Positions 1 to 10,450 of a stretch of DNA of 64,000 nt are shown here, in pieces (position 1 is the stretch's first letter; every line of letters begins with the position of its first letter). Source of the stretch: Dugong dugon. Lineage: Eukaryota > Chordata > Mammalia > Sirenia > Dugongidae. The stretch is from NCBI GenBank assembly GCA_030035585.1, contig CM057466.1, positions 56,799,233-56,863,232 of the forward strand, in the 5' to 3' direction. Made by a program: the position numbers and the translations under genes. The notes under the pieces are model-generated. The model worked only from the letters and a program-made list of their open reading frames with translations, was not told the origin of the DNA and searched no databases.

Positions 1-1514
1 GTGTTGCTTCCTCTTCTATGCTCTGAAATAGCTTGAATAGTACTGGTACAAGCTCTTCTGTAAATGTTTTGTAGAATTCTCCAGTGACGGCATCTCGGCC
101 AGGGCTTTTTTTGGTTGGGAGGTTTTTTTTTTATTACCCTTTCAATCTCTTCTCTTGTTATGGGTCTGTTCAGATTTTCAACATCACTTTGTTGTAGTTT
201 GGGTAGGCTGTGTGTTTCTAGAAATTTATCCATTTCCTCTAGGTTTTCAAATTTGTTGGAGTATAGTTTTTCATAACATTCTGTTATAATCCTTTTTATT
301 TCTGTTGGGTCTTTTGTAATGTCCCCCATTTCATTTCTTATTTGGGTTATTTGTGTCCTCTCCTGTTTTTCTTTTGTCAGTCTGGCCAGTGGTTTGTCGA
401 TTTTGTTGATTCTTTCAAAGAACCAACTTTTGGTTTTGTTGATGCTTTCTATTGTTTTTTCTGTTCTCTATTTCATTTATTTCTGCTCTGATCTTTACTA
501 TTTCATTTCTTCCGGTGGTTGTGGGCTTTTTTTTTGCTGTTCTCTATTTGTTTGAGTTCTGTAGTTAATGTTTTGATTTTTCCCCTTTCTTCTTTTTTGA
601 TATGTGCATCTATTGCTATAAACTTTCCTCTGAGGACTGCCTTTGCTGTGTCCCAAAGGTTTTGGTGTGAGGTGTTTTCATTCTCATTTGATTCTAGGAA
701 TTTTTTATTCCATCTCTGATTTCTTCTATTACCCAGTGATGTGTAAGCAGGGTATTATTCAGTTTCCATGTAACTGATTTTTTTTCCTTGCTCTTTCTAT
801 TGTTAATTTCTACCTTGATGGCATTGTGGTCAGAGAAGATACTTTGAATTATCTCAGTGTTTTGGATCTTGTTGAGGATTGCTCTGTGGCCTAAGATGTG
901 GTCTATTCTGGAGAACGTTCCCTGTGCATTGGAAAAGAATGTGTACTTTGCAGCGGTTGGGTGGAGTGTTCTATATATGTCTATGAGGTCAAATTGGCTG
1001 ATTGTGCCCTTTAGGTCTTCTGTATCTTTTCTGAGTTTCTTCTTAGTTGTTCTGTCCTTTACTGAGAGTGGTGTGTTGAAGTCTCCTACTATGATTGTGG
1101 AACTGTCAATTTCTCTTTTCAGTGTCGTTAGAGTTTGTTTTATGTATTCTGGAGCCCTGTCATTGGATGCGTAGATGTTTATTATGGTTATGTCTTCATG
1201 ATGGATCGTCCCGTTAATCATTATATAGTGTCCTTCTTTGTCTTTTATGGTAGATTTCGTTTTAAAGTCTATTTTATCTGAGATTAGAATTGCCACTCCT
1301 GCTCTTTTTTGGTAGTTGCTAGCTTGATATATTTTTTTTAACCTTTGACTTTTAATAAATTCACATCTTTGTGTCTAAGGTGTGTCTCCTATAGACAGCA
1401 TATTGATGGATCCTGTTTTCTTATCCATTCTGTCACTCTCTGTCTTTTTATGGGTGCATTGAGTCCACTTACATTCAGTGTAATTATTGATAGATGTGAG
1501 TTTTTTGCTGTCAT
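1..1514 (-). pseudogene. L1 ORF2 N-terminal part: endonuclease and start of RT (copy A)
   Basis: Start of L1 ORF2p, the endonuclease/reverse transcriptase that nicks target DNA and primes cDNA synthesis. The ATG at 1514 gives MTAKNSHLSIITLNVSGLNA, matching the usual ORF2 N-terminus. A 200-residue open segment (1296-694) carries the APE-type endonuclease motifs GDFNTP, SRIDHILGH and SDHNAIKVEI, so the nuclease active site is still readable. The ATG and this segment are not in the same frame (218 nt apart), so at least one frameshift lies near the T-runs at 1310-1340. Near the left edge an RT 'PGxDG'-type region is recognisable antisense (about 70-115). ORF2 continues outside the window. Confidence 0.9.
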
Positions 1515-1944
1515 TTTGTAGTGCTTTTTTTTTTTTGTGGTGCTGAAGTTTTCTTGGTTCTTCTTACTCTTGTGCTGAGTTACTTTTGTTTGTGGATTTT
1601 TTTTTTTCCATTTCTTTTGTTTTTGTAGGTTTTGTTTTTGCTGAGACTTTATGTTTTCCCTCTTTTTTTTAAATGAGTATGTTTGTTAACTTTCTTTGTG
1701 TTTACCATGAATTTTACCCTTATCTTTCTAAGTTTGAAACAGTCTACCATTACTTGGTATCACCTTGCCTTCCTCTCCATTAGAAGTTTCTATACCTACG
1801 CCGTTTATTCCCTCTTTTATTGTTTTGTTGTTGTTGTTATTTACTGATTAACTGCTCTGATTCCCTGTTGTATTTTTTTTGGTTTTGGATAGTCCTTGAG
1901 AGTTCATTTCCTAGACTGGTATCTGGCTGGTATGATCCTGCATC

Positions 1945-2934
1945 CTAGATTCTGCCTGTGAGCTGAAGTTGTTTGTCCTCAGATTGAAGAACTCCTTTTA
2001 ATAATTCTTGTAAGTTTGGTTTGACTTTTACATATTCCTTTAATTTCTGTTTATCTGGAAATGACCTAATTTCACCATCAAATTTGAATGAGAATTTTGC
2101 AGGATATATTATTCTTGGCTGGGAATTTTTTTCTTTCAAGATTTTATATATGTCATCCCATTGCCTTCTTGCCTGCATGGTTTCTGCTGAATAATCTGAG
2201 CTTAGTCTTATTGTTTCTCCTCTGTATGTGACTTCTTGTTTTTCACGAGCTGCTCTCAGGATTGTCTTTGGTTTTGGCGAGTGTGATTATGATATGCCTT
2301 GGGGATTTTCTTTTGGGGTCTCTCCTATGTGGGGTTCGTTGGGCTTCTTGGATAGCCAGCTTTTCATCTTTAATGATATTGTGGAAGTTTTCTATCAGTA
2401 GTTCTTCAATGATCCTCTCTGTGTTCTCTGTTTTCACCCCCTGTTCTGGAATTCCAATCACTCACAAAGTTTTGCTTTTGATTTTATCCCACGTAACTCT
2501 CAGGGTGTCTTCATTTTTCTTTATTCTTTTTTCTGAGTTTTCCTCAAACAGAGTTGTATCCAAGTGTTTGTCTTCAATTCCACTGATCCTGTCTTCCACC
2601 GTTTCATATCTGCTTCTCAGCCCTTCTATGACATGGTCCATTTCTGAAATCTTGTTTTTTATCTCTTGGATTTCTAATGTTGTCTTTGTATAATTTCTAG
2701 TTGTGAATTTATTTTGTCATTTTGTTCCTGCATTATTTCCCTGAATTCTTCCAATTTTTTGTCTGTATTTTCCATGAATTTGTCTATTTTTTCCTCATGT
2801 TTGTCAGCTTTTTGCCTCAGCTCTTGGGGAATTCTGAGTATTAGAGAGTTGAATCCCCTATCAGGTAGTTTTAGTGCATTTTCTTCCACTGGAAAGTCAT
2901 CTGGTGTTTTATTTTGGATGCCTACTGAAACCAT
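1945..2934 (-). pseudogene. L1 ORF1 (copy A), frameshifted
   Basis: ORF1p is the trimeric nucleic-acid chaperone of the L1 particle. The span from ATG (2934) to stop (1945) is 990 nt, matching copy D exactly. The first 86 residues (MVSVGIQNKTPDD...) lead into a charged coiled-coil segment (EEKIDKFMENTDKK). Then come the RNA-binding middle (an 'IGIPEQG' segment near 2460) and the C-terminal domain (MQARRQWDDIYKILKEKN, 2178-1945). These pieces sit in different frames, so the gene is broken by small indels. I see no signs of function beyond sequence relics. Confidence 0.9.
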
Positions 2935-4030
2935 CCTGTCCTGTTTTTGTAAATGTTTTGATATTGTCTGCTGTCTTAGGGGCAGTCAGTAGTTATTTTT
3001 CTCAGTTATTGATTGTAGATTTGTCTGTGTTGTACCCTTTTTTTTTTTTTTTTTTAAATTTGACTATGTCTGAGCAGGTGGACTGTGTTCTTTGTTGTTT
3101 GCTGATCTGTGGCCACAGTACTTTTTGCCTCCTTTTCCAATCGGCAGGGTCAGTCACTCAGATATGGTATGGCAGGGCACGTCTAGCTGAAGAGAAGTTG
3201 CTGGGATGGGTTGTTTGTGGCACTTACTACAGCCACCAGGGTGGACTGGAAATCAGTGCAGGGCAGGTTCCAGTAGGCCGTGACTATGCTGCCTGGTGGT
3301 GTGATGTTAAGCACATGGTGCAGGTAGGCAGGATGTAGTGGGGAGATTGTGATGTGTGGAGCTAAAATGGCTATGGGAGAAAGGAGAGCGGAACAGGAGC
3401 CAAAAACATAGAAACAAACAAAAAAGAATGCTAGGAGTGCTTGCCATTGGAGTGGAGAGATGAGAGACTATGAAATGGAGAAAAACAGAAAGGGGAAGAG
3501 GAAGAAAAGAGAAGAAAGAATTAATAAATAAAAATCAGAAAGGTTAAAGAACCACAAAGTTCCCAGGGATCCCACTGGTGCAGCTATGAGGTCTGGGAAA
3601 GTTGATGTCAGGTGTTGCAGTACAGCCTGGCTGGAAGGCATAGAGTTATACAACGCCAGGTATTCAGGGAACAGAAAGAGAAGGAAGATATAGAGAGACG
3701 AGAAACTGAGTAAAGAAGAAAGACAAAAAGGGAAAAGGAAGGAAAAGAAAGCAAAACAAATTTAAAAAGAAAAACATGAAAAGCCCCCCAAAAAACAGGG
3801 GAAAAAAAAAAACAATGAAAAAAGAAATGCCTTCAGGGATCCCTATGCACGTCTGTGCAAGCCAAGGGGGTAGTCTTCTTGCCATGCAGCACCGCCTGGC
3901 CAGAAAGGGCTCCCAACTCAAGAAAAGGAAAAGAAAACCAACAAATAATTCAAAACAAACAAAAGAACAAAAGCCCCAGGATCCCACCAGTGGGGCAGCA
4001 CAGACCGGGAAGCAGCTCCACACTTGAACA

Positions 4031-4597
4031 GAGCTCCACAGCCGCTCCGGAAGAAGCAAAGATGGCACATGGAGCCAGGTATTTGAGCAAAAGGAGGGGG
4101 AGGTGGTGAGAGATAAGGAAGAAATCAAAAGAAGCAGAAAAAAAAAGCAACACCAGCAGCCAACAAATGGCACTCAGAGAGCCAGCTAGTGCGGGCTGGT
4201 GGAATCCAAGCAGCTGGTGTTTCTTGGACAACAGACTGTGTCCACGGGAAGCAGAGGGGGCGAGTGTAGGTGAAGAAGTATAGGGAGTGGGAAAGCATAT
4301 ATCACAAATTACCAGAGCTCTGCAGCCCCTCAGGAAGAAGGAAAGATGGTGCATGGAGCCAGGTATTTGAGAGAAAGGAGGGGGACGTGGTGAGAAGTGA
4401 GGAAGAAATCAAAAGAAGTGGAAAAAAACAAGAACACCAGCCAACAAATGGCACTCAGAGAGCCGGCCCATTCGGGTGTGTGGTATCCAAGCAGCCGGTG
4501 TTTTCCGGGCATGAGATTGTGGCCGCAGGAAGCAGAGGAAGCTGAGTGGGGGTGAAGAAGGGTGGGGGATGGAAAAGCTTATATCGGAAATTACCGG
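4031..4597 (-). repeat. Two tandem 284-bp units inside the L1 5'UTR
   Basis: Unit 1 (4031-4314) and unit 2 (4315-about 4597) both begin with 'gagctc(c/t)(a/g)cagcc', run through 'aagatgg(c/t)(a/g)ca(t)ggagccagg', a poly-A-rich stretch and 'ccaacaaatggcactcagag', and end in 'aaattacc'. Copy B has only one such unit (about 32431-32717). The units have diverged by scattered substitutions, so this is not a sequencing echo. Confidence 0.85.
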
Positions 4598-4894
4598 TTG
4601 TTTTGTCTCCCGCTGGAAGCTCTGTGAAGCTGCTTTCTCGTTTCCCCTGTTTGCTGGTCTCCGATAGGAGTCCAAGATGGTGGATCCGCGCTGTTTTCGC
4701 TGGTAGGGGACCTCTGCATGAATCTCTCCTCGCTCTCCATTCTCTGTCAGTTTTCTCCTCACTCCATTCGGTGTTTGGCTGAGTTCTTTATCTCTTCATA
4801 TGATGTCTTAGGGTTTCAGGATTGTTGTTTTCTCTGTTTGGCTTAGTTTTTCAGATCTTTGCTGTGGAGGGATGGCATGGTGCTTCTGCCTAGA

Positions 4895-4904
4895 GCACCA
4901 TTTT
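4895..4904 (-). promoter_or_regulatory. YY1-like motif at L1 5' end (copy A, mutated)
   Basis: On the L1 sense strand it reads AAAATGGTGC, about 10-20 nt from the element's start. Copies B and D have AAAATGGCGC and AACATGGCGC at the same place. YY1 recognises an AAnATGGC core and positions initiation in human L1. A role in this family is inferred. Here one core base is changed (C to T). Confidence 0.5.
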
Positions 4905-4918
4905 GCTGGAAGTTCTGT

Positions 4919-6482
4919 GCTGGGAGTTTTTTAAATTACCTTTTCAATCTCTTCTCTTGTTATGGGTCTGTTCAGATTTTTTACCTCAGTTAGTTAGTTT
5001 AGGTAGGTAGTATGTTTCTTGAAATTTGTCCATTTCCTCTAGGTTTTCAAGTTTGTTGGAGTATATTTTTTCATAATACTCTGTTATGATCCTTTTTGTT
5101 TCAATTGGCTCTGTTGTAATTAATGTCTCCCATTTCATTTCTTATTTGGTTTATTTGCGTCCCCTCCTGTTTTTCTTTTGTCAATTTGCCCAGTAGTTTG
5201 TTGATTTTATTGATCCTTTCAAAGAACGAACTTTAGGTTCTGTTGATTCTTTCTATTGTTTTTCTATTCTCTGTTTCATTTATTTCTGCTCTGACCTTTA
5301 TTATTTCCTTTCTTCTGGTGGCTGTGGGCTTCTTTTGCTGTTCTCTTTCTATTTGTTTGAGTTGTATAGCTAATGTTTTGATTTTATCCCTTTCTTCGTC
5401 ATCTATTGCTATAAATTGACATCTGAGCACTGCCTTTGCTGCATCCCAAAGGTTTTGGTATGATGTGTTTTCATTCTCGTTTGATTCTAGGATTCTTTTT
5501 TTTTAATTCCATTTTGATTTCTTCTATTACCTGGTGGTTTTTAAGCAAGGTGTTGTTCAGTTTTCATGTATTTGATGTTTTTCCTTGCTCTTCCCGTTAT
5601 TAATTTCTACTTTTATGGTGCTGTGATCAGAGAAGGTGCTTTGTATTATCTCGGTATTTTGGATTTTGCTGAGGGTTGCTTTGTGCCTAAGATATGGTCT
5701 ATTCTGGAGAATGTACCATGTGTGTTGGAAAAGAATGTGTACTTTGCTGATATTGGGTTCATTGTTCTATATATGTCTATGAGGTCAAGTTGGTTGACTG
5801 TGGCCTTTAGACCTTTTGTATCTTTGTTGAGTTTCTTTCTAGATGTTCTGTCCTTTATTGAGAGTGGTTTGTTGAAGTCTCTTACTATTTTTGTGTAACT
5901 GTAAATTTCTTTTTTCAGTGCTGTTAGAGTTTGTTTTATGTATTTTGGAGCCCTGTCATTGACAGCATAGATATTTATTATGGTTATATAGTCATGGTGG
6001 ATTGTCCGTTTAATCATTATGTAATGTCCTACTTTGTCTTTTATGGTGGATTTTGTTTTAAAGTCTATTTTATCTGAGATTAGTATTGCCACTCCTGCTC
6101 TTTTTTGATTGATGTTTTGTCCATCTGTTGATTTTTAATATATTTATATCTTTGTTTCTAAGGCATGTCTCTTGTAGGCAGCATATTGATGGGTCCCTTT
6201 TTTTTTTTTTTAAATCCATTCCGTCACTCTCCGTCTCTTTATGGGTGCATTTAAGCCATTTACACTCAGTGTGATTATTGATAGGTGTGAGCTGTCCTTT
6301 TGTAGTCCTTTTTTGTGATGCTGACATTTTCTTTGTTCCTCTGCCTTCTGTGCTGAATTCCTTTTGTTTGTGAATTTTTTTCGTTTCTTTCATTTTTGTA
6401 GATTTTGTGTTTACTAAGACTTTGTTTTTCTTCTTTATTTTGATGAGTAGGTTTGTTAAGTTTCTTTATGGTTACCTTGAAA
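4919..6482 (-). mobile_element. Older L1 fragment: ORF2 endonuclease region
   Basis: Minus-strand L1 aligning collinearly with 35237-36815 of copy C (RT start, endonuclease, ORF2 N-terminus and part of the inter-ORF spacer). It begins exactly where copy A's 5' end stops, so A interrupts it. An open segment at 6092-5646 reads MAILISDKIDFKTKSTIKDK and later SRIDHILG. The catalytic GDFN is changed to RDFN and a frameshift follows. It shows more drift from the other copies than A, B and C do. No 5'UTR or ORF1 is attached, and homology stops near 6482. Confidence 0.88.
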
Positions 6483-6594
6483 ACATATTTTTAAGTGTTG
6501 GGAGTGATAATGGGATATTGTCAACATCCTTATGGAGTTTAAGATCAAGTAAGAGAGATAACATACCCAAATAAAGACAATACAAGGTGAAGTA

Positions 6595-6766
6595 AATTGA
6601 TAGTAAAAGCACTGGGGTTGGAATCAGAAGATGTGGGTTCTAACCTTACTTTGGCTTCTGCCCAGCTGTGTAACTTTGGAAATGTCAGTTTACGATTGTG
6701 GGCTTTAATTTCCTCACTTGCAAAATGCTAATAGCAGAACTGAATGAGACCAGGGATCTCATTTGT
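6595..6766 (+). repeat. MIR SINE, ancient
   Basis: Contains the MIR-type run 'tgggttctaacct', 'ctgtgtaactttgg', 'tttcctcacttgcaaaatg'. It is sense-oriented and truncated where the AfroSINE begins. The 110 bases before it (6483-6594) show nothing I recognise. Confidence 0.7.
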
Positions 6767-6968
6767 AAACCGGCACAGTGGTTAAAGTGCTCTGCTGCTA
6801 ACCAAAAGGTCAGTAGTTCAAACCCAACAATCGCTCCACAGGAGAAAGATGTGGCAGTCTGCTTCCATAAAGATCACAGCCTTGGAAACCCTATGGGGCA
6901 ATTCTATTCTGTCCTATACTGACTCTATGAGTTGGAATAGACTTGACAGCAGTGGGTTTGGTTTTTTT
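6767..6968 (+). mobile_element. AfroSINE (tRNA-derived SINE)
   Basis: The head 'cacagtggttaaagtgctct' plus 'aaccaaaaggtcagtagttc' gives pol III A- and B-box-like segments. The body is 'gcagtctgcttccataaag ... ccttggaaaccctatgggg', the tail '(a)cttgacagcagtgggtttgg' followed by T. This structure is characteristic of afrotherian SINEs and is a main reason for the taxonomic call. Confidence 0.9.
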
Positions 6969-7281
6969 AGTGCTTTTCACCTGTAAAGCTAGTACCTGTG
7001 ATTCCAAAGGAAGAAGTCATCATTTCCTGTTGGGGAGACCTAGGAAGGCTGATGGAGGAGGAGAAATTATCCTGACTTTTCAAGGCGGGATTTGTCACTA
7101 TGAGCTTATAGAGAAAGGACCTGCTGGGTGGCAGGAACTGAGTGATCCATGTTGGGGAGATAAGAGAGGGTAAGGGAACAAAATGATAGGTGAACCCAGC
7201 ACCCAGATCTTGATTTCTGATACTGTTCTCTAAGGAAAGGAACAAGAGTTCCTTGGAGAAATAACTGATTCTAAGGTTGGA
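6969..7281. other. No recognised feature
   Basis: About 310 bp of unassigned sequence. I see no coding signal, RNA gene or familiar repeat. Confidence 0.5.
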
Positions 7282-7412
7282 GCTTTTTTTATTCCATTTT
7301 TGATTTCTTCTATTACCTGGTGGTTTTTAAGCAAGGTGTTGTTCAGTTTTCATGTATTTGATGTTTTTCCTTGCTCTTCCTGTTATTAATTCCTACTTTT
7401 ATGGTGTTGTGG
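7282..7412 (-). mobile_element. Isolated 130-bp L1 endonuclease fragment
   Basis: Antisense ORF2 endonuclease piece nearly identical to 5513-5641 of the older L1 fragment 1.8 kb away (about 5 differences by eye). It shares variants with that copy that A and C lack ('ctggtggtttttaagcaagg', 'catgtatttgatg'). It has no poly(A) and no further L1 sequence on either side. Confidence 0.85.
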
Positions 7413-7489
7413 AAATAAAAGATAAGCCTGAAGTATCTTGTAGTGCTTGAAAGTAAGGAAGTACTAAAAGAGCCAGACAGATGGGGCAT

Positions 7490-8395
7490 GTCAAAGGGAC
7501 ACAGGAGGCAAATTGAAAGAGCTCTCGATGGCCAAGGCTGGAGCAATTAGAGCAACAAAACGGATAAATAATGTATTGGATTATAACCCAAAGAATAAAA
7601 TAAATATCATGAGTGTATACTGATGTAAATTAATGATTGAATAAATATATAAATGGGGAAAGGGGTAAATCTTCCGTATAGAAAAATTCCAAATAATTTA
7701 TGTAGATATTCCTTCCTCCAGAAGATGGAGTTTAGTTCCCCTCCTCACTCTTCCCTGCCTTGAATGGGGGCTGTACTTAGTGACTTGCTTCCAAAGAGAG
7801 GAGTGTGGAAAGGGAGAAGAAAAGTAACTTTACACTGAAAAAACCTGGCAAACATTACGTTGGCCTGATGATCAAGGTTAGCCCATCAGCAATAAGTCAT
7901 GCTGATAGCATCTACCCTTGATATGATATGATGAAAACGGCACTTCACCTGTGTGGCGTTCTTACCCAAAACTCGCAGAATAACCATAAGAAAATTATGA
8001 TAGACCCAAATTGAGGGACATTCTACAAATACCTGACCAGTACTCCTCAAAACAGTCAAGATCATGGAAAAACAAGAAAAGTCTGATAAATTGTCACAGA
8101 ACAGAGGAGACTAAAGAGACATGACAGCTAACTGCAATGTGATATCCGGGTTGGGATCCTGGAGCAGAAACAGGAAATTAGTGAAAAAACTAGTGAAATC
8201 TGAATACAGTGTGGTGTTTAGTTAATAATAAACAAGTGGTGTTTCTTAGTTGTGACAAAAGTACCATGGTGACACAGGATGGTAACAATTGGGTAAACTG
8301 GGTTAGGAGTATAGGAAACTCTGTACTATCTTCGTAAATTTTTTTGTAAGCATAAAACTATACTGACATAAAAAGTTTATTAAAAAAAAAAAAAG
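7490..8395 (+). mobile_element. Old L1M-type LINE, 3'UTR end
   Basis: Sense-strand L1M 3' region: 'ggattataacccaaagaat', 'atgattgaataaatata', later 'gtctgataaattgtcacag', 'ctctgtactatcttcg', ending 'aaaaagtttatt' plus A13. The layout and terminal poly(A) match the 3' ends of ancient L1MA/L1MB-like elements; the exact subfamily is uncertain. Confidence 0.75.
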
Positions 8396-9636
8396 ACAGA
8401 TGAATGAATCCTGCATAATTCATTGTAGAAGGGATGAAAAATTCAATAATAACTTTGATTGAAGGTACTCCAAGGGGATGACAGTTGCAAGGAATGAACT
8501 GATTGGACAGAATTCCTACACTGGGCCACTGAATATTTTGACTCTCATATCCCTTTGTTGTATTTGTTATTGAAAGCTGGTTCCCCCCACTCCCCGCTGA
8601 GAAAATTAACCTGGAAAAATATACAGAGACACACATACGCAGACACACAAAATCCTTTCAGGCAGACAAAATCCTTCTAGACATTTCAATCAATATTTCC
8701 TTATAACACTTCAATATGTAATTAGACAAAATTTTCTGGACCCTCATCTCTGGGACCAGCTTTTCCTTTTTGGAAGTGTGAGGATAAAATATGACAGAGA
8801 TTCTTCTGTAAGCTCAAGTTAACATTTTATACTACCTTCCGTTCATGCTCTCTTTGGAGCCCCTGATTCCTCCATCAAAATATCTACTTACCCTTAAATT
8901 AAGGGTATGTTTTAACAGAAAATGTAAGGCAAGATATTTGTTCCCTTAGTCCCACTACCTTACCACCAAAAGTTTTCAATTCCTTCATGGTTCCTTCCTC
9001 TGAACCTCTGAATCAACCCCAAAGTGTAACTACCATCATAGAATACGTTCACCTTTTTCTTCCAAGAAGGAAAGACTCAATTTACATTTACTTAATTTAC
9101 ATTTACAGGTATGCCTGTTTACTAGTTGGCCAATGATTAAAGTTAACTCAGGGCCTTTTTGGTTTTCAAAGACTTTATTTGATAAGCACATTTTGACTTT
9201 GCTTTTCCATTTTCTTGTTTCTGTGCCTGAGAGGCAGGGCCGGCTGCATAATATAAGAGACTTAGTGCAAAGTGAAAATGTGAAGTCCCTTTCTTCAAAA
9301 ACTATGAAGACTTTCAAGAGAGCGACAGCACAGCATTAAACCAAGTGCGGGTCCTTCTAAGCTCTGGGCCCTGTGTGACAGCAGCAGTCACTCTCCCAAG
9401 AAGCTGCCCTGGCTGAGGGGACCTTAGGTTGGGGGCTATCAGTGTACTCCTTCACCCTCACTCCAGAAGAAAAGGGTGGGAAGGACTTTAGACTCCACTT
9501 CCATTGTTCATTTTGAGAGGCTAGAAGGAGTCGGAGAACCAGAGTGCCCTTAGTCTAGCAGCTCAGCTGAATCCTTGCTATCAGAGAGGCTGGGAGCTGT
9601 TCAGAGATGGGGCAGGACAGCCTGAAATCAAATTTC
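8396..9636. other. No confident feature
   Basis: About 1.2 kb without a convincing gene. The part near 9235-9385 ('ggccggctgcataatataag ... gggccctgtgtga') looks like a decayed nonautonomous DNA transposon, but I cannot place it in a family. Confidence 0.4.
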
Positions 9637-9644
9637 TATAGACA

Positions 9645-9842
9645 CAGGGGCAGATTATCCAATAAGCAAGGTAAGCACAGGCTTACCTGTGCTTACTTAC
9701 TAATCTGTAGTGAACACTTTCACATGGGTTTGTTTCACCACATCACATCAAAGTGAAAGCCATGTGAAAGTGTTCACTACAGATTAGTAAGTAAGCTCAA
9801 GTAGGCCCGTGCTTACCTTGCTTATTGGATAATCTGCCCCTG
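9645..9842. mobile_element. Palindromic hAT-like MITE with 8-bp target duplication
   Basis: A 198-bp element bounded by CAGGGGCAG...CTGCCCCTG. Its two 83-bp arms are inverted copies differing at only 4 positions, around a 32-bp loop. It is flanked by tatagaca (9637-9644) and tgtagaca (9843-9850), an 8-bp duplication with one mismatch, which is the hAT-superfamily signature. There is no coding capacity. A transcript would fold into a long, nearly perfect hairpin. I do not recognise the family. Confidence 0.85.
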
Positions 9843-10105
9843 TGTAGACAGGTGACAGCACCTTCTTCACCACACCAGCGAGAGAAGGAGAGGGATGGAT
9901 GACACTGGTGCCTCTGCTGCTCCTCCAGAGAGAATCTCATTGTGATGAGAAAAGGCATCTTCCTTGGGTCTGTTTCACAACTTTAAATGAACTTTTACAG
10001 CGTTTTCTCAAAACCTAGTATTTCTCTGGAGCAAGTAGTTTGACATTTGTTGTAATGTGACGGTGGGGGCCATAAACAGGAGTTCATGGGTGATCCCACG
10101 TCAAT

Positions 10106-10450
10106 TTTTAAAAATATTTTATTGTGTTTTAGGTGAAAGTTTACACATCAAATTAGATTCCCATTCAACAATTCATACACACATTGTTCTGTGACATTGG
10201 TTAGAGTCCCCGCACTGTGGCAACACTCTCACCATTTCCACCTCGCCTGCACCATTTCCATCCATTCAGTTTCCCTGCCCCTCATCGCCTTCTCATCTTT
10301 GCTTTTGGGTAAATGTTGACATTTTGGTCTCGTATAGTTGACTGTTTAAAGGAGCACATTCCTCACGGGTGTTATTGCTTATTTTACGGGCCAATCTATT
10401 ATTTGGCTGAAAGTCCACATCAATTTTTATAAATTCAGTCAGTTTACAAA
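10106..10450 (-). mobile_element. L1 3'UTR fragment (afrotherian-type)
   Basis: Antisense 3' end: a T-rich start, then 'aggtgaaagtttacacatca' and 'acattgttctgtgacattgg', paralleling the 3' ends at 26341 and 26717 though more diverged. It is truncated; no ORF2 follows. 9851-10105 holds nothing recognisable. Confidence 0.7.

Larger units (their letters stand above)
1..4918 (-). mobile_element. L1 LINE copy A (5' part of a full-length-type element)
   Basis: Minus-strand L1 whose 3' end lies left of the window. Reading from high to low coordinate it holds a 5'UTR (4918-2935), ORF1 (2934-1945), an inter-ORF spacer of about 430 bp, and the start of ORF2 (1514 downwards) through endonuclease into early reverse transcriptase. 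The order and the protein motifs are diagnostic of L1. The 5' end abuts an older L1 piece at about 4919, so A was inserted into or beside that element. The reading frames are interrupted. The 3'UTR, poly(A) and one target duplication are outside the window. Confidence 0.95.
2935..4918 (-). promoter_or_regulatory. L1 5'UTR (internal promoter region), copy A
   Basis: About 1.98 kb of GC-richer sequence upstream of ORF1, ending at the L1 5' boundary. It aligns block by block with 31341-33034 (copy B) and, in opposite orientation, with 43902-45495 (copy D). It is longer than B and D because a 284-bp unit is tandemly duplicated (4031-4597). It also has a strongly purine-rich + strand between about 3660 and 3830. 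In L1 families this region carries the RNA polymerase II promoter. Activity here is inferred from family, not seen. Confidence 0.85.
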
